Made by a program: the position numbers and the translations under genes. From Nereocystis luetkeana (taxonomy: Eukaryota; Sar; Phaeophyceae; Laminariales; Laminariaceae), in contig JARUPZ010000023.1 in the NCBI GenBank assembly GCA_031213475.1, forward strand, positions 9,008,157 through 9,072,156: a DNA stretch of 64,000 nt. The letters are read 5' to 3'. Shown piece by piece: positions 12,001 through 25,804 of the stretch. Each line of letters begins with the position of its first letter. The stretch's first letter is position 1. The notes beneath the pieces were generated by a model. That model was not told where the DNA came from and made no database searches. It saw only the letters and a program-made list of their open reading frames with translations.

Positions 12001-12671
12001 CTACTACTTCTGCTGTACCGTGATATATTCGAGGAGGTGCGTATATGTACGTAGAAATTCCGTGGTCACCTTAAACATACCAGGTAGGGGACAAAGAACG
12101 CGCACCTGTCACATGGAAAGGACGATAGGCAAGAGGACGAAAATAACAGAGAGAAGAAGACTGACGGAAGCAGTTGACACAGTCCCACCCCCACCCCCCC
12201 CCCCCCTCCCCGCGCCCAGCTTTGTCAGCTTTTGGAGGATCGAATAATAGCAGCACTAGTGGCTACAGGAGGCCGGGGTAACCGCGACGTGTGCAATAAC
12301 GTCGGACAGAGCGTCATCTACTTGACGCAGATCGTACAGAGCAGTAAGCTGGGACACACCTGTAAAGCACGCACACCCTTCAGACCATCACGTGGGAACG
12401 TGTACAAGGCCACGCAGATCGTGCTAGATCAGAGTACGACGTGCTTACGTGCATTCCAACCCCGGTCACGACGCATGATACCCATTGAACGAACACACCC
12501 TGTACAGCGATGCTGCGGAGACCTTGACCGAAGCATACCAGCTCCTGTACGTGGATCAACCTCTCGAAAACTTGGACGGGTGACGCAGATCCCCGTGATG
12601 AAAGTGTTGTGTGATGTGTTCAGCGCTTTTATCTATCCGATGTGTGCGATAATGCTGTCATTTATAGCCTC

Positions 12672-12797
12672 CTTGGGACCGCAGTCCCGTTTCGGGGACA
12701 GACCACTCAAAATTTAGGTAGTCTATCCCCCAAAACGGTACTGCATGCAGTCCTACAGTAAGGAGTTAATATCCCCAGACTGTAGTCCTAAAAGGGA
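12672..12797. mobile_element. TTAA-type MITE (family M2), longer diverged copy
   Basis: Starts GGGACCGCAGTCCCGTTTC and ends CTGTAGTCCTAAAAGGGAT with extra internal sequence, compared with the 97-bp typical copies. A second inner arm (CATGCAGTCCTACAG) suggests a nested or rearranged copy. Confidence 0.55.
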
Positions 12798-12799
12798 TA

Positions 12800-14110
12800 T
12801 GAGCTACCCTGTTGATTGCGCGAAACGCGCGTCGTTGAGAACCTCGTTAGAACATTCCTGTTTTTCGCTTTTGTACTTGACGTGATTTTTTTTTTTTTTT
12901 TTGTATCCTTCTTGAAGATCTGGGTGTAAAATCGGCCTTCAAACTTCGAAGCGGCATGCTGCTCCCACACAATTCCTGTATAAGTTCCTGTACGTACGTA
13001 TCGCATTTCGATGTCGTGTAAGTGCTTTCTCTCTATGAAACCCAGTTGCCTGGTTGGTGAGGCGTTCTCGCTAGCTAAACACTTGCACCGCCCCTTCCCC
13101 CCCCACCCCCGCCATGCCTCCACCGGCGCTGAAAAAGTGATCTTACTCTATTCGTACGTGGTTTTCCTCCGAAAACGTTTTTTGGAGACAAACTATTAAT
13201 ACGTGAGAGGAGATTAATTGTGACCTTTTTTTTTCGGTTTCAAGAAGGTTAGAATTTACGCCCTCGCCTTCGATGCCACAATCCGGGTAATTATTCCAGC
13301 ACAATGGCGAAAAGCGCTGGCTGTGTGAACCCCTCCCCCCCCTCCCGCCGCCGCCACTATTGTATCTATAGTACGTCAAACACGGCGACCAGCGACAACA
13401 GTAAGAGTTGCCGATTTTTGGATGCGGCGAGGCTGGACGCGGCTTGTCCCAAGTCTTGGAGAGATTGCTGCTATGATACGAGGACTGACACGTGTCCGAC
13501 GCAGGAATAGTAATACTGCGGCAATTTGCTTGTGCGTCGCCGCCATAAAGACGGCGGAGCAGCCAAGCTTGGCGATCCCAGCCGAAGGTCTAATACGAAT
13601 ACGTGTAGTATTTTACGACGTGTCGGACATACCAGTACTAAACTGCTCGTTCTCGTAGAGTTCGCCAGGCACGTTTTTTTTCATGATGTGTACTCGTACG
13701 TACTGGTATAAATGTATACCTGGTACAGAGTAGGCAGGTCAGCCAAGCACTGGCTGGTCGGCCAAGCGGACAAGGATCACGGGAGAGAGGCGTTTTTTCC
13801 TTTGCTCAATAGATGAAAAAAACACGCGTTCTTTGTAACGGAGTGAACATGCCGTGGTATGATACATATATCCGCACGCAACTACTACTACTGCCGCTGC
13901 ACGCACCGGGCTACTCTGCTGCCGCACATTATTTAGGTTTCATAATATGATGCACACATTAACCGACGTATTGCCTGAAAAAAAAAACGCTCGCCCACGC
14001 CCCGCCTAAGTGCCCACCCCCCTTCCCCCCCTCCTCCTCTCTCTCCCGCCCCCCCATCTTACCACCTGCTTCCTACGCGTGCTTTGGTTTCTGTGTACAC
14101 TACGATGCCG
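12800..14110. other. Intergenic, upstream of the deacetylase gene
   Basis: No exon recognised. The promoter of the plus-strand deacetylase gene should lie in or just right of this stretch, but I see no TATA box or other element I would defend. Confidence 0.35.
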
Positions 14111-14116
14111 GCCCAC

Positions 14117-14158
14117 GGACCGACCGACCGACCGACCGACCGACCGACCGACCGACCG
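14117..14158. repeat. (GACC)n microsatellite
   Basis: About ten GACC units lie just upstream of the deacetylase start codon, presumably in its 5' leader or core promoter. Confidence 0.85.
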
Positions 14159-14181
14159 CAGTCGGTGCGTGGTTGCGGCAG

Positions 14182-14361
14182 ATGAGTTCCTCCTCTGGCG
14201 ACGACGACTACCACCAGTCCTACCAAAAACAGTTTCCTGTTCACGATGCGGCGGAAGCAGGAGATATCGAGGCCCTGACCAGGATCCTCAAGCCGCGGCT
14301 GCATAACCACCATCAGTCGAAGAAGAGAGGGCCTGCTGGAGGTGGAAGCCTAGGAGGGGGG
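14182..14361 (+). CDS. Deacetylase exon 1: N terminus, first ankyrin unit
   Basis: Starts MSSSSGDDDYHQSYQKQ and continues FPVHDAAEAGDIEALTRIL, a typical ankyrin opening helix. It ends in a Gly-rich linker. I place the donor at the in-phase GTAGGG (14362), just before a long poly-G run. Reading on through the G run would only add glycine and then shift frame. An ATG lies nine bases upstream in the same frame. Confidence 0.75.
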
Positions 14362-17300
14362 GTAGGGGAAGGAGGCGGGGGGGGGGGGGGGGGGGTCTGC
14401 GGCGGACGAGGGTGGCGTTTCGGCAGCGGGGGCGGGGGCGGGGACGGCGGGGGGGGGTGGGGGCGAGGACGGCGCTGTCGACTCCGAAAAGGCGAGAGAG
14501 CGAACACGATTATTATACCGTATATCTGGTATGTAACAACCCAAAAGATAATACGCGACCTCTCTGACAAGTTGTTCCACGCAGGTTCTGTGCTCTACAA
14601 CGGCGAGATAGCGGCGCAAACGCCGAGCGATGTTGCCTGTGGAAGTATTCGACTATTATATAGTAGACATTCTCCAAAGCCACCCGGCTTTTCGCTGTGT
14701 GGGCCTCCCCTTTGTTTTGGGAGAAAAGGGGCTCCGAATTTCACCGCTAGGGCGTGTTTGTGCTCGTACTCTTCCGTCTTACCGCTGTTTGCGGAAATAT
14801 AAGGACCGTGGGGTCTTCGTATTAATGTTTGAACGATCCTGATATTTCCGTCCAAAGGGGTTATGTCATACTGCTGTGTAGTGCACTGCTGAGGAGGCAC
14901 GGAGTGTCAGAATATACGTTATCGTATGTTTATACAAGGGCTCCGCATGGGTGCCTGCCGGCACCCATGCTCCGGAAAGGAAAATATACCTCAGTGCCTA
15001 AACTCGTGTGAATATGTTGAAGCAAGTTGACATAAGTACACCATTCGATCTTGTTGCGAACGGGATCAGGGCAATGCCAAGTGGTGCAGGGAAAAGGCAA
15101 TGCCGAGTGTCAGTTCTCAGTTCTTGTATCTGTCTCACTGGAATTTTATTAAAAAACTGAAAGAGTACGTCAGCTGTGAATTACAGACCAACTTTTATAG
15201 CCTTTTTTTGGGACGTTATTTTTTTTTTTGCTGTCTTTTTCAGCCATCTACTCTGAAGCACGAAAATCAGAACCGTCTAGAATTATGGTCCAGGAAACGA
15301 TCGATAATTTGGAGCCCAGTTGCTGCTTGCGGGGGCAGAAATCAGTTTAGTTCTGAGAGATTTCTCTTATACTCTCAGAACTGAGATTACTTTGAGGATG
15401 TTGTTTACGATAGTAGTATTGCTGCCCTTTTTCTGCCCAGTTGCCAAGTACCCAATACCCACGCCGATGTCACACCCCTATCTACGGCGAGCTGTACCTA
15501 CTTCCAACGACGCTTGTGCTGAAGAGAGGGTCTCTCCCGCACATGAAAGCGATAGCGGCAGCAGCACAACATGCAAAATGGCAGCAACCGCAGCAGCAAC
15601 AGGAGTAGTAGCAGTCATCGCTGCTGCTGCGGTCGGTTGCTGCAGCTGCAGCTGTGCAGACCCAGCCCCAAGACCAGCAGCAGCACAACAGCAGCAGCTG
15701 TACGTACGCCATCGCAGAAGACAACAACTTGCAGTATACGCCCAAATTACTGGGAGAACAGGACGCGTACTGTATGCGCATTATCGCACTCAATCCTGAG
15801 AACAGGCAGTGATCGAGATACTGCGGGTATGAGCAGTATCATACACCTGATAATTGATACCTGGTACCTGATGTCGATCGGTAGTACAGAACAACCGCAA
15901 AGTACGGCATGGGCAGTATTCTCATACCACGAATACCGAATTATTCATGTTGGATATAGTATCACGTGTAGCACACGCAGCGGTATACGGACAACAGCAC
16001 AAAACTCCGACATACTGCGAGTACTTGCAGTGTGAGCAAGCAGTCCCCAACCCTTGATTACCTCCGGTAGTGCTCGCCGAAACAACTGGGCGCGTTTTTC
16101 AACAGGGAATCGTACCCAGCCGAACATCATATATTTTTCCTGGAACGAAGGATAGTATCTTTTGAGCGGGTCCGTATCTCCCATTTACTATTTTTAAAAT
16201 AGTAAATAAAGACCTCGCATCTGGACTTGATATGATTATTTTCTCAAAGTGAAAAACGTCTGATGTGATCTAATATCCTCCGATGCGATTGGTCGGTTTT
16301 TCTTATCGAACTCACAGCACCCGGCCGACTTGCCAACAACCTTCATTCAATGCGGCCGGCGAAAACAAAGCTTTGTACATACATATTCCAAGTAGAACAC
16401 CTCTGAACTACTGTATGTATACTGCTGCTGCTAATGTAGTTGTTAGGACTGGTATTCCAACGCGCCTCACTCTGCAGTATTAAATAGTGGTGGAAAAAGT
16501 CCGAGCATGCACGGCCACCTGTACGATACCTTCCGATGTGATTGGTTGTTTTGTTTTTTCCTTTTCGAACTATTACGGGGGACCATAGTTAATAGGACCT
16601 ATGGTATACACAAAATCCTATATATTCAACTGTTTTTACTAACAATATTTAGGTCCTATTAACTATGGCCCCCCGTAACAACAACACTCGGCCGAATTCA
16701 TACTCCCCAACAAACCTTCACTCCATTCTACCGGCGAAAACAGAAGACGTGCCGAGCTATCCAATTTGTACTAAAAAAAAAACTCACAAAGCAAAATCAC
16801 GGGGATATGCAACGATCTGATACCAAAAACTGCGCGATACGCCGAGAAGGCGCGTGTAGTCGTCCGGCGAAGAGACAGGGGCAAGGGAAGGGAGCCACCG
16901 AAAAAGGCAGGACCGAGGGGTTCGAACTGGCCGATGGCGGCGGCCCACAAAGCAAGGCAGTCGGTAGAAAGCGGTAGCACCAGTAAGACCGAGAGATCGA
17001 ACCTCGGAGTGTAAAAAGCTACTACTACTACTACTGCTGTAAGATGAAGCCTGTCACGAGAAGCTCTTCGCGGAGCAACAACACCTGAACAAATTTCCAG
17101 GACCACAGAAAATAGAACGTCTGTGTCTCCTTTTCCAGCAAATATCCCTCAAGTTCGGGGTCGCCGGGCTCGTCGGTGGCGCGAGACTCCGACACGCGCG
17201 CGCGGGAGAACACCCGTCGGAGGCCGGCTCGCGCGACCCTCGAGGAAAGCGGTCGAAAAAGCAAGCACAAAGGCAGGGGAGCGAAGGCCTCCGGAGTCCC

Positions 17301-20300
17301 AGACGAAGTTGAAGATAAAAATCGGAATTTTAAGGTTCGCTCACAGCGGCCGAGATTCATTGTATATATATATTATTCCGATGTCAGCAGATCTACGACA
17401 AAATACGGTAAAATTGTCAGCAGGACGAACAATGAAAGTACTCGCAGTATGCCCTATCGTGAGGTATATCGTGAGGTATGAGGTATAGGAACGAGGGATG
17501 CCGGGGGGCACCGGGTCATGTAGAACAAGTTATGCATGACTTATTTGGGTGATCACAGCAGGTGATCACAGCGGGTGATCGCAACAGAGATGCGAGCCCC
17601 CCCCCCCCACAAGCTCACTGTCCATCATCACCGCTCGCTTGGGCACGGCCACACAAGCGCCACATCTCAAACCATCTCTCTATTTTCTGTTCTATCGAAC
17701 GGCGCAATTGTGTATATATATATATTATATCTCTCGATCGCTGGGTGTCTTCAAGCATCTGCGAGTCTAATCACGAAACGCAATCATCATCAGCAGCCAC
17801 ATTCTATCCTGAGGTCTTCATGTTTATGTAGAAGCGCTCCTTTTATATCCCCCTGTAGGGGAAGGTCATACGGTAGTGCGCTGAGGAGGCACGGAGGGGG
17901 AAGGGCCGTCTGCACTCGTACAGTGGTGATTGCCTTGGTATAGTCGTACCTCGGACATGCAATAGGGTGATTGGTGGGCGCTACATGGTGCCGGGGTCGT
18001 TTAGTAGCAGGGGGGAGAAGGTCGGCTTGTGGGCGAGCTCGTTTCCTCCCCCTCCCGGTCCACCGCCCTTAACGTTGTTTCTGAGGCTAAATAACAATTT
18101 CCTTTATCATGTGAGCCTTCCGACCCGGGAGTGATGGTGGCGTGCCTGCTGGCTCGTAGACTAAGTTTTTAGTTGTGAGCGCCAGTATGCAGTCAGCACG
18201 AGGAACTTGTTGATAAAAAGACTATAATAGACCAAAGGCCTATTTTATCTATGTCAATTGTCCAGCAGGGTTGGTTGGCATGCATGCACTTACTTCTCCG
18301 CACCGAAAACGTTTGTATATGTAACCATTTGCAGTTTTTTTTGTTGCTGCTGTTTTTGTATGCGCGTGGAAATTGTAGTGTGTGTACATATGTGTGTTTT
18401 TTTTGTCGGAAGGAGGTAGGACGGGCGGGCGGGGGGGGGGGGGGGGGGGGGGGGAAGGACGAGAGGGCACCCACAATACAATTATATATTGGTACGTGCT
18501 GCTGCTTGCATGATGGCAGCTTTGCTGTCCCTTGTATTTACCAGGCACGTTTTTCTCCGAGGATGTGTGATCGTGCGGAGATGTTCTGGTGTTGTGGAGT
18601 GCGAGCCCTCCCGCCTTCGGTAGCGAGGGGTTGTCGACGCTCGGCGGGCGTTGTCCTCTCCGAACTCTCACGTCCTGGGCATGAGAATGGAAGAATGGAG
18701 CGGTCAGGCTTTTGCCAAGAGCAGAAAACTATCGAGCTGCTCAGCTTCTTGCACGCAGGGAGGGAGGGAGGGGGGGGCGGAGGGAGAGGGATAGTCGCCA
18801 GAGAGGGAAAGAGAGAATAAGGGAGTGAGTAAGGGAGAGAGAGAGAGAGGGAGAGAGAGAGTTGGCCAGCCCGCCAAGCCCTCGATGGCGAACACCTCGA
18901 TCTTCGACACAACAGTTAGTCAGCCAGTACCAGGCACTACTTACGTAGAGGACACCATATAGTTCCATCTATTTTTCGAGCGGTTTGGTCGTTCCTGTCC
19001 GCGCGGCGCCCCCTTCGTCTCGAAAAGGATGCGTCGTCAATGACCAAACGACTCAGGCAAGCAACTAATGAGTACCCCCCCCCCCCCCCCCCCCCCGCCC
19101 CGCTCCTCCCTCCTCTCTCTCTGAACTCCATGCGCCAGGGTGAGGCGGGGACGCAGCAGCAGCAGCAGCAGCAGGATGAAGAGGACGACGAGCACGACGA
19201 CGAGTATGATGAGTACGACGGTTTCCGTCGCCCCTCGGTGGACCTCGAGCAAAGGGACCCCGAGGGGGCAACGCCTCTTCACGTGGCACTCCTGGCCAAG
19301 GGGCTCGAAGCCGCGCGGCTGCTGCTGGAGGCCGGGGTGGGGACGACGAAGCGCTTGGAAGGGTCCACAGCCGCGCACATCGCGCTCAGCGTGGCGTCTG
19401 TGAGGCGGCACCGCGGGTTCGCCGACGCGTGAGTTGTTTGGTGGTGGTGGCGATGATGGGAGGGGGGGGGCGGGGCGGGGTGGGGGGAGGGGCGTTGGTT
19501 GTGGGATTGTTGGTGTTTTGATATGTTGATTGGTCTCTAAAGGTATAGACGCAGCTGGCACGGGAACGCGTTTTTGGCTCCAAATAACAACACGGAACTC
19601 GTACTATATTACATCCGAGCTGTCGAGCCGACTCGCCTCATATGGAGCTACATCTAACGAGGTACAGCCCATGGCGAAGCGGGCACGTGATTATCCACCA
19701 CGTTGCCGGCACAACAAATCTTCCGTATGCCCCGCAGACTATCCGACTGCTTATCCGCCTCAATCACCCGTTCACATAATCCCACATCAATATATGGAAC
19801 TCCCTAATGTTAGATGAAACGTCAACGTCGTGTTCTTGAGCACAACCAATATCCCCCCTGCTCATTATACACGACCATACTTCAATATCCCCCCAGCTCC
19901 GTAACATAACACTGCACGACTTCGCTGGGTCGATGTATCTCTTCATTATGACCAACTCCTATGAAATTCAGAAACTCAAAACATCCAGTCTGTGACTCAA
20001 AAATAAAAAAATCCTCGAATCAACACTCAAATCCTCAAACCAGTTTTCAAATGCTCAAATCCACAACCTGTTTCTGTTGCAAACTTCAATGCACAGCCTC
20101 TCTCTGTTACAAACATATAAAAATGTCGAGTTAGCCTTTGGACGTAGCATACGTGCCCGGTGTTCGCTTCAACTTGTTTTCGCTTCACGCAGTATAGCTG
20201 AAATGCCCGGGGACACTGGATACTCAGGGAGCTCACATGTTGGGTGGGCAATTGTCCATCATGCGTTGCCCACCCAACATGTGAGCTCCCTGAGTATCCA

Positions 20301-23300
20301 GTGTCACCCGGCATTTCAGCTATACTGCGTGAAGCGAAAACAAATTGAAGCGAACACCGGGCACGCGTGCTACGTCCAAAAGCCTAACTCGAACATCACA
20401 CTGAGAGCTGTGCATCACCATCGGAGTCTGTCCCAAGTACTCGACCTTCAGCGACCTCATGTCACCGGCGACCAAACTACTCTTACCGGGGGGACGGGGG
20501 CAACAGCCTACCATGCCGAAGGGGTTACCAGTTACGTGAACGGTTGCTCCCGAATCCGCTACCCACCCTTCCCTCACACTAGCCCAAAACAAATCGTCGC
20601 TAAAAGTACTCTTGCCTCGGTGCGCAAACTGCGCGGTGAGGAGATGCGGGTCGAACGTAGGCGTAGGGTTGCCGTTGTTCGCTGGGCCAGGGAAAGGGAA
20701 AGTGCTCAAGGAGGGTTATCGTGGCGCGAAAGCTCCGGCTGAGGTATCCCCACCACTGCCGTGGGGCGTCTCCTGCTGCCAGCCACCTCCGTAGTACATC
20801 TGTTGAGGGGGTTGAGGAGCAGCAGCACTCGAGATCGCGACGTTCATCTGCGGGGGGGCTACCGGGCAAGCTGCGACGTTGTGGCCCGGTTTGCCACCCC
20901 GGAAGCAGACCCCCTTGCGCCTCGATTGCGTGTTGCTCGGTGGGAGACCCCAGCCTGCCGGAGTCATTACGGGCGGCGGGGGGCATAGGAGGCATTGTCC
21001 CTGGTGGTGGCTCGGTAGGTACCCAACCCATGGGCGGGACCGCCCCACCCGTACCGAAGGGGTCGAGCCCGGAGTCATCCCAACGGTACCTGCAGGCCAC
21101 GGCATCCCAACGCCATTTGGGGCTGGTTATCCCCCCCGGCGAAGCTCCTCCCCGGTTGCCCTCATGCTGACGGGGACGATGCTGCTGCTGCCGCTGGGGC
21201 TGCTGCTGATACTGCTGCTGCTGCTGCTGCTGCTGCTGCCCACCCTTGAACCTCCCGCCTCTCCTGTTCCTCCTTTCCCCTCCTGGACCCGCACCCCCAC
21301 CACCGGCAGGCTGCGCACCTCCGGCGTACAAAGCATGCTGATCTACCACTCCCCGCACACCCAATGCCTTGGAAACCATCTCATATTGTCTGCCCTATCG
21401 TTGGCATACGCGTCACGGATGATCTCATCGATCTCGGAACGGGGGATGGACGGGCGGGAAAGAATGGACTTAAGTTGTATCAATTACAAGAACGAGAGGT
21501 TCGTTACTATATGGCGATTCACTTCCTCCACACTCTTGCCATAGCCTAACATAGCCAGCTCATGCGCTGCCTTATCTACCCTACCTAGGAACAGCAGGGG
21601 GTTTTCATCCTCGGCCATTATAATGGTCTTGCATTCTCGCTGTAAGTCTATACGTGGCAGCTATCGTCCTTGGCATGTAATCGTCTTCCAGTTATTTCCA
21701 AGCACCACTCGGCGACATTGCCTTCCGCATTCCAAACTCCGCCATCGCGTACCCAGTCATCGATTCCATCATCAATCCATAGACTAGTCGCGCATCCCTA
21801 ATCTCTTGAGGAGAGTGCCTGGATGCTAGCTCCTCCTCCGACACCCTCACGTCACCAACCATAACAGGGTTTGGTGTGTTCAATACATGAAGGCACCCTA
21901 GGGATGGCAGGTACGCTTCAAACTTACTGCGCCACATACTAAAGTGGGCTTCTATGTTATCGAACTTTGGAGGTCTCGACTGGGACAAACTAGGGCGGTA
22001 TAAAGAAGTAGTTGGTGACATGCCTGGATGGGCTCCCAGCCCAGGTGTCGGCATCGTCGACGCTGCTTGTTCCCTCGCAGCTGCTTCTCCTCTCGCCCCC
22101 CCACCGCCCCCCCCCCCTCCGTTTCTTCTCGCGGCGCGTCCTTCTCGACGCCCAGCCTCTGCTCCTCTATCATCCTTTCCAGGACGTCGATCTTCTCTTG
22201 CATCTTCAGCATCTTCTCACTTGCCACGCTTGGTTCCTGATTAGACATGCCATCTGAACCAGACATGTCGGAAGGTTCCCACCTCTCTAGGTTGACCTTG
22301 GCTACGCTCGCCAATAGAAGATGACCGCCTTTCACTAGTGTGTTGATTGATATCTAAAGGTATAGACGCAGCTGGCACGGGAACGCGTGATTGACTCCAG
22401 ACAAAAACACGGAACTCATCTTATACTACATCCGAGCTGTCGAGCCGACTCGCCTCATATGGAGCTACATCTAACGAGGGACAGCCCATGGCGAAGCGGG
22501 CACGTGATTATCCACCACGTTGCCGAAACAATAAATCTTCCGTATGCCCCCCAGATTATCCGACTGCTTATCCGCCTCAATCACCCGTTCACATAATCCC
22601 ACATCAACATATGGAACTCCCTAATGTTAGATGGAACATCAACGTCGTGTTCTACCAATATGATCTTTTGGTGGTGGCGGTGGGGGGGTAATGTTTGTTG
22701 GTGAGGATTGTGGGAGAGGGGGTGTAATGGTGGGGGGGGGGGGAGTGGTTGTTGGTTGTGATACTGGCGTTGGTGTGGCAATTCGGGCGGCATTACATTT
22801 TTGTCACTTCGTGATCATTTTCGGCTCTCACTGCCGCTTTTGGTTACGTGATAAAGTTGTACTATTAAATAGCGCTTTTGGGGCGCGAGAGGGGTGTGTG
22901 CTCGACACCATGCGTGGTCGTACTCGTATGACCATAAACCCTCGCGTCCCTACGATGCCGGGACGGAGCAAGAGGGGGGGGGGGGTTACTCGTAGCAGTG
23001 AGGAGATGGAGGAGAGCTTATTCCACGAATGTTATAGTTCCGTTTTTGTTTTCTGTTTTGTTGGTTTCTCCGTTCTAGTACAAAGGGAGGAGATTTTTCC
23101 TGTTTTTTTCTTCTTGGTGAGGTGAGGTTAGGTGTACTCGATATCATGCATGGCCGTAGTCGGTTAGGTGGGGGGGGGGGGCGTACTCATCTGTTGCTTG
23201 CCTTAGTCTTTTGACCGTTGACCACGCATACCTTCCGAGAAGGAGCACGTTCCTAATAGAGACACCTCACAACCTTTGGGCGCTCATTAGCTTGTTTCTA

Positions 23301-25773
23301 TATTTACATAGAAAATATTTGGCGGGGGGGGGGAGGGAGGCGTACTCATTTGTTGCCCGCCTTAGTCGTTTGACCATTGACCACGCATCTGGGGGGGGAG
23401 GGGGGGGGGGGGGGGTACTCATTTGTTGCTTGCATTATTAATAGTCATTTGACCATTGACCACGCATCCCTTTCGAGACGGGGCATCTGGGGGGGTGGGG
23501 TGTACTCGATAGGAGAGATGTTCTCGATCTCATCCATGGCCGTAATCGTATGACCATAGAACCTCGCATCCCTACAATGCCGGGACAGAGCATGTCGGGT
23601 TTTCACCGACCAGGCAGACATTGCTTGCACCAAGCGCGAAGCGCCGTGAGGTGTCCGGCGAGTCGCGTGAAGGGTGAGCTGCATCCTACTAAGAACCTCG
23701 TGTGAGGTGGACTTGCGTGTGGATGACAGCTACAATGAGTTAGTTTATTTTCCGGTGTAGGCAGTTCCAGAGACAGCAATAGGAATACTATGTAACTGCC
23801 TCTTGGGTGCCTTACCTTGAACACTACGTGATACGATCAATGCCCTTGTGCGGAGTAAAGGTTTTTTACCTCGCACAAATGATCTAACTCGACGACCAGC
23901 TCTGGGCGACCGCCGAAAAAAAAAGAAAAAAAGGTACCCTGGTTGTCTAGCTCACGTAGTGAGCGGTCTGTTTTACAGTGTCGTTGCCAACCGACGCCAA
24001 CCCAACCTATATAAAATAGGGGGAGAGGAGGGGCAAGAACTCCCGCACGTGATCGTCTTTTTGATGCTGTTCTCACGTCTTACACGTATCTACGACGAGG
24101 TACCGGTAACTTTTTGGGGTGTCTCGCTGATAAGTTAACGTGCCATCTGCACAAACCTCCACATTAGAGTGTCTCGCGGATGAGTTAACATGCCACCTGA
24201 CACTATGAAAATCAGGCTGAAACTATTATGCTTTGTTAGTGTGTACCCTGGTAGTATGCACCCCAACCCAAAAATTTAGAAAGCCATGGTCAAAAACCCA
24301 ACTCCCGAAATCAAAACCAACACCACATCAAACGAAAACCTGAAGGGAGTCGAAGCTCAAAACCCTAAAACCGAAACTATAAACCGAATCTAATTATGAC
24401 AATAAAACCAAACAACCAAACTGCATCACATTCGTCGCAGGGCGCTGAAGCTGTTGCTGGATCACCATCACGATGTCTCGGTCAAGGACGACAGGGGACA
24501 GACGCTGCTCCACCTGGCGGCTTCGTTCGGGCTGGACGACGCCATCGGGACTTTGCTGGAGGCCCCGGGGGGAAAGGACCTCCTGGACGCCAAGGAGCGC
24601 CTGCACTGCCGGTGTGAAGGAAAATGGCGTTCATACTGCTGCTGTTTCCACTACTGATACTACTGCTACTGCTACTGCCACTACTGCTACTGCCACTACT
24701 ACTGCTACTGCCCACTACTACAGTAGTACTACTGCCACTGGTACTGTTGCTACTACTACTATTACGGGGGACCATAGTTAATAGGACCTGTCGTATACAT
24801 AAAAACCTATATATTTAACCATTTCTACTAACAATATGTGGTCCTATTAACTATGGTCCCCCGTAGTAGTAGCAGTAGTAGTACTAGTAGTACTAGTAGT
24901 ACTAGTGCTACGCTATAGTGGGGATGCGTGTGGTGAAATTGGGAGGGGGGGGGGGCAGGGTAGCGATAGTAAAACATGATGTGATTGTTAACCCTTCTAG
25001 GACCACAGTCCCGTTTTGGGGACAAACTACTTATAATTAGACTGCTTTGTCCCCATGTATGGGAGTGCGGTTTTAAAAGGGTTAACGGGGCGACGATGTT
25101 TTGTTCCTTTATGTTGAAAGTTTCTCTTTTGTTTTGTTGTTTCATCGATGATGGTTGTTTTTCCCCGCAGCAATCACACGCCGCGTGCTACCCAGGTCGG
25201 ACTAATTCCGAAGTACCCCCCCCCCCAAAAAAAAGAACAAGCATACACAGTAGATGAACGAATACACCTGGTATAAATTTCCGAAACTATCGGTGGTAAG
25301 CGTGTCCTACGCTGCGGACTCTCTGCGTCAATTTGCAAACACACACCATGAAAACGTAATAGTCAAGTGTCTTGGCGTTCCCTCCCTCCCTCCCTCCCTG
25401 GCGTTCCCTCCCTCCCTCCCTCCCTCCCTCCCTCCCTCCCTCCCTCCCTCCCTCCCTCCCTCCCTCCCTCCCTCCCTCCCTCCCTCCCTCCTTCCCTCCC
25501 CAACCCCCCCCCCTCCCTCCATGGTTGTCGTGAACGTTACCGATATGAATCATGCCGTGGTCGTTGTCGCGCGATTAAGGCCCCTGCATCTAGCAGCGCT
25601 CGGAGGCCATGTGGGCGCTACGGAGGCGCTGATCGCTGCCGGCTGCGGCACCGCCTTGACCAACCTTCACGGCAACACCGCGCTGCACCTCGCCTGCTCC
25701 AAGGCCCGGTGGGGCGTTGCCAGGTGTGTGCTCTCTGTCTGTCCTGTCTGTCTGTGTGTCTGTCTGTACTGTG

Positions 25774-25804
<31 letters not shown>

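Larger units (their letters stand above)
19525..22657 (-). mobile_element. Decayed, internally deleted Copia-type LTR retrotransposon
   Basis: Two direct repeats of about 320 bp (19525-19842 and 22340-22657) flank an internal region that reads on the minus strand: gag, zinc knuckle, then aspartic protease. The sequence stops just after FNLFSLHAV, where a Copia polyprotein would normally continue into integrase, reverse transcriptase and RNase H. Those are absent, and a palindromic insertion sits in their place. Frames are broken by shifts and stops, so the element is dead. It lies inside intron 2 of the deacetylase, opposite in orientation. Confidence 0.85.
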
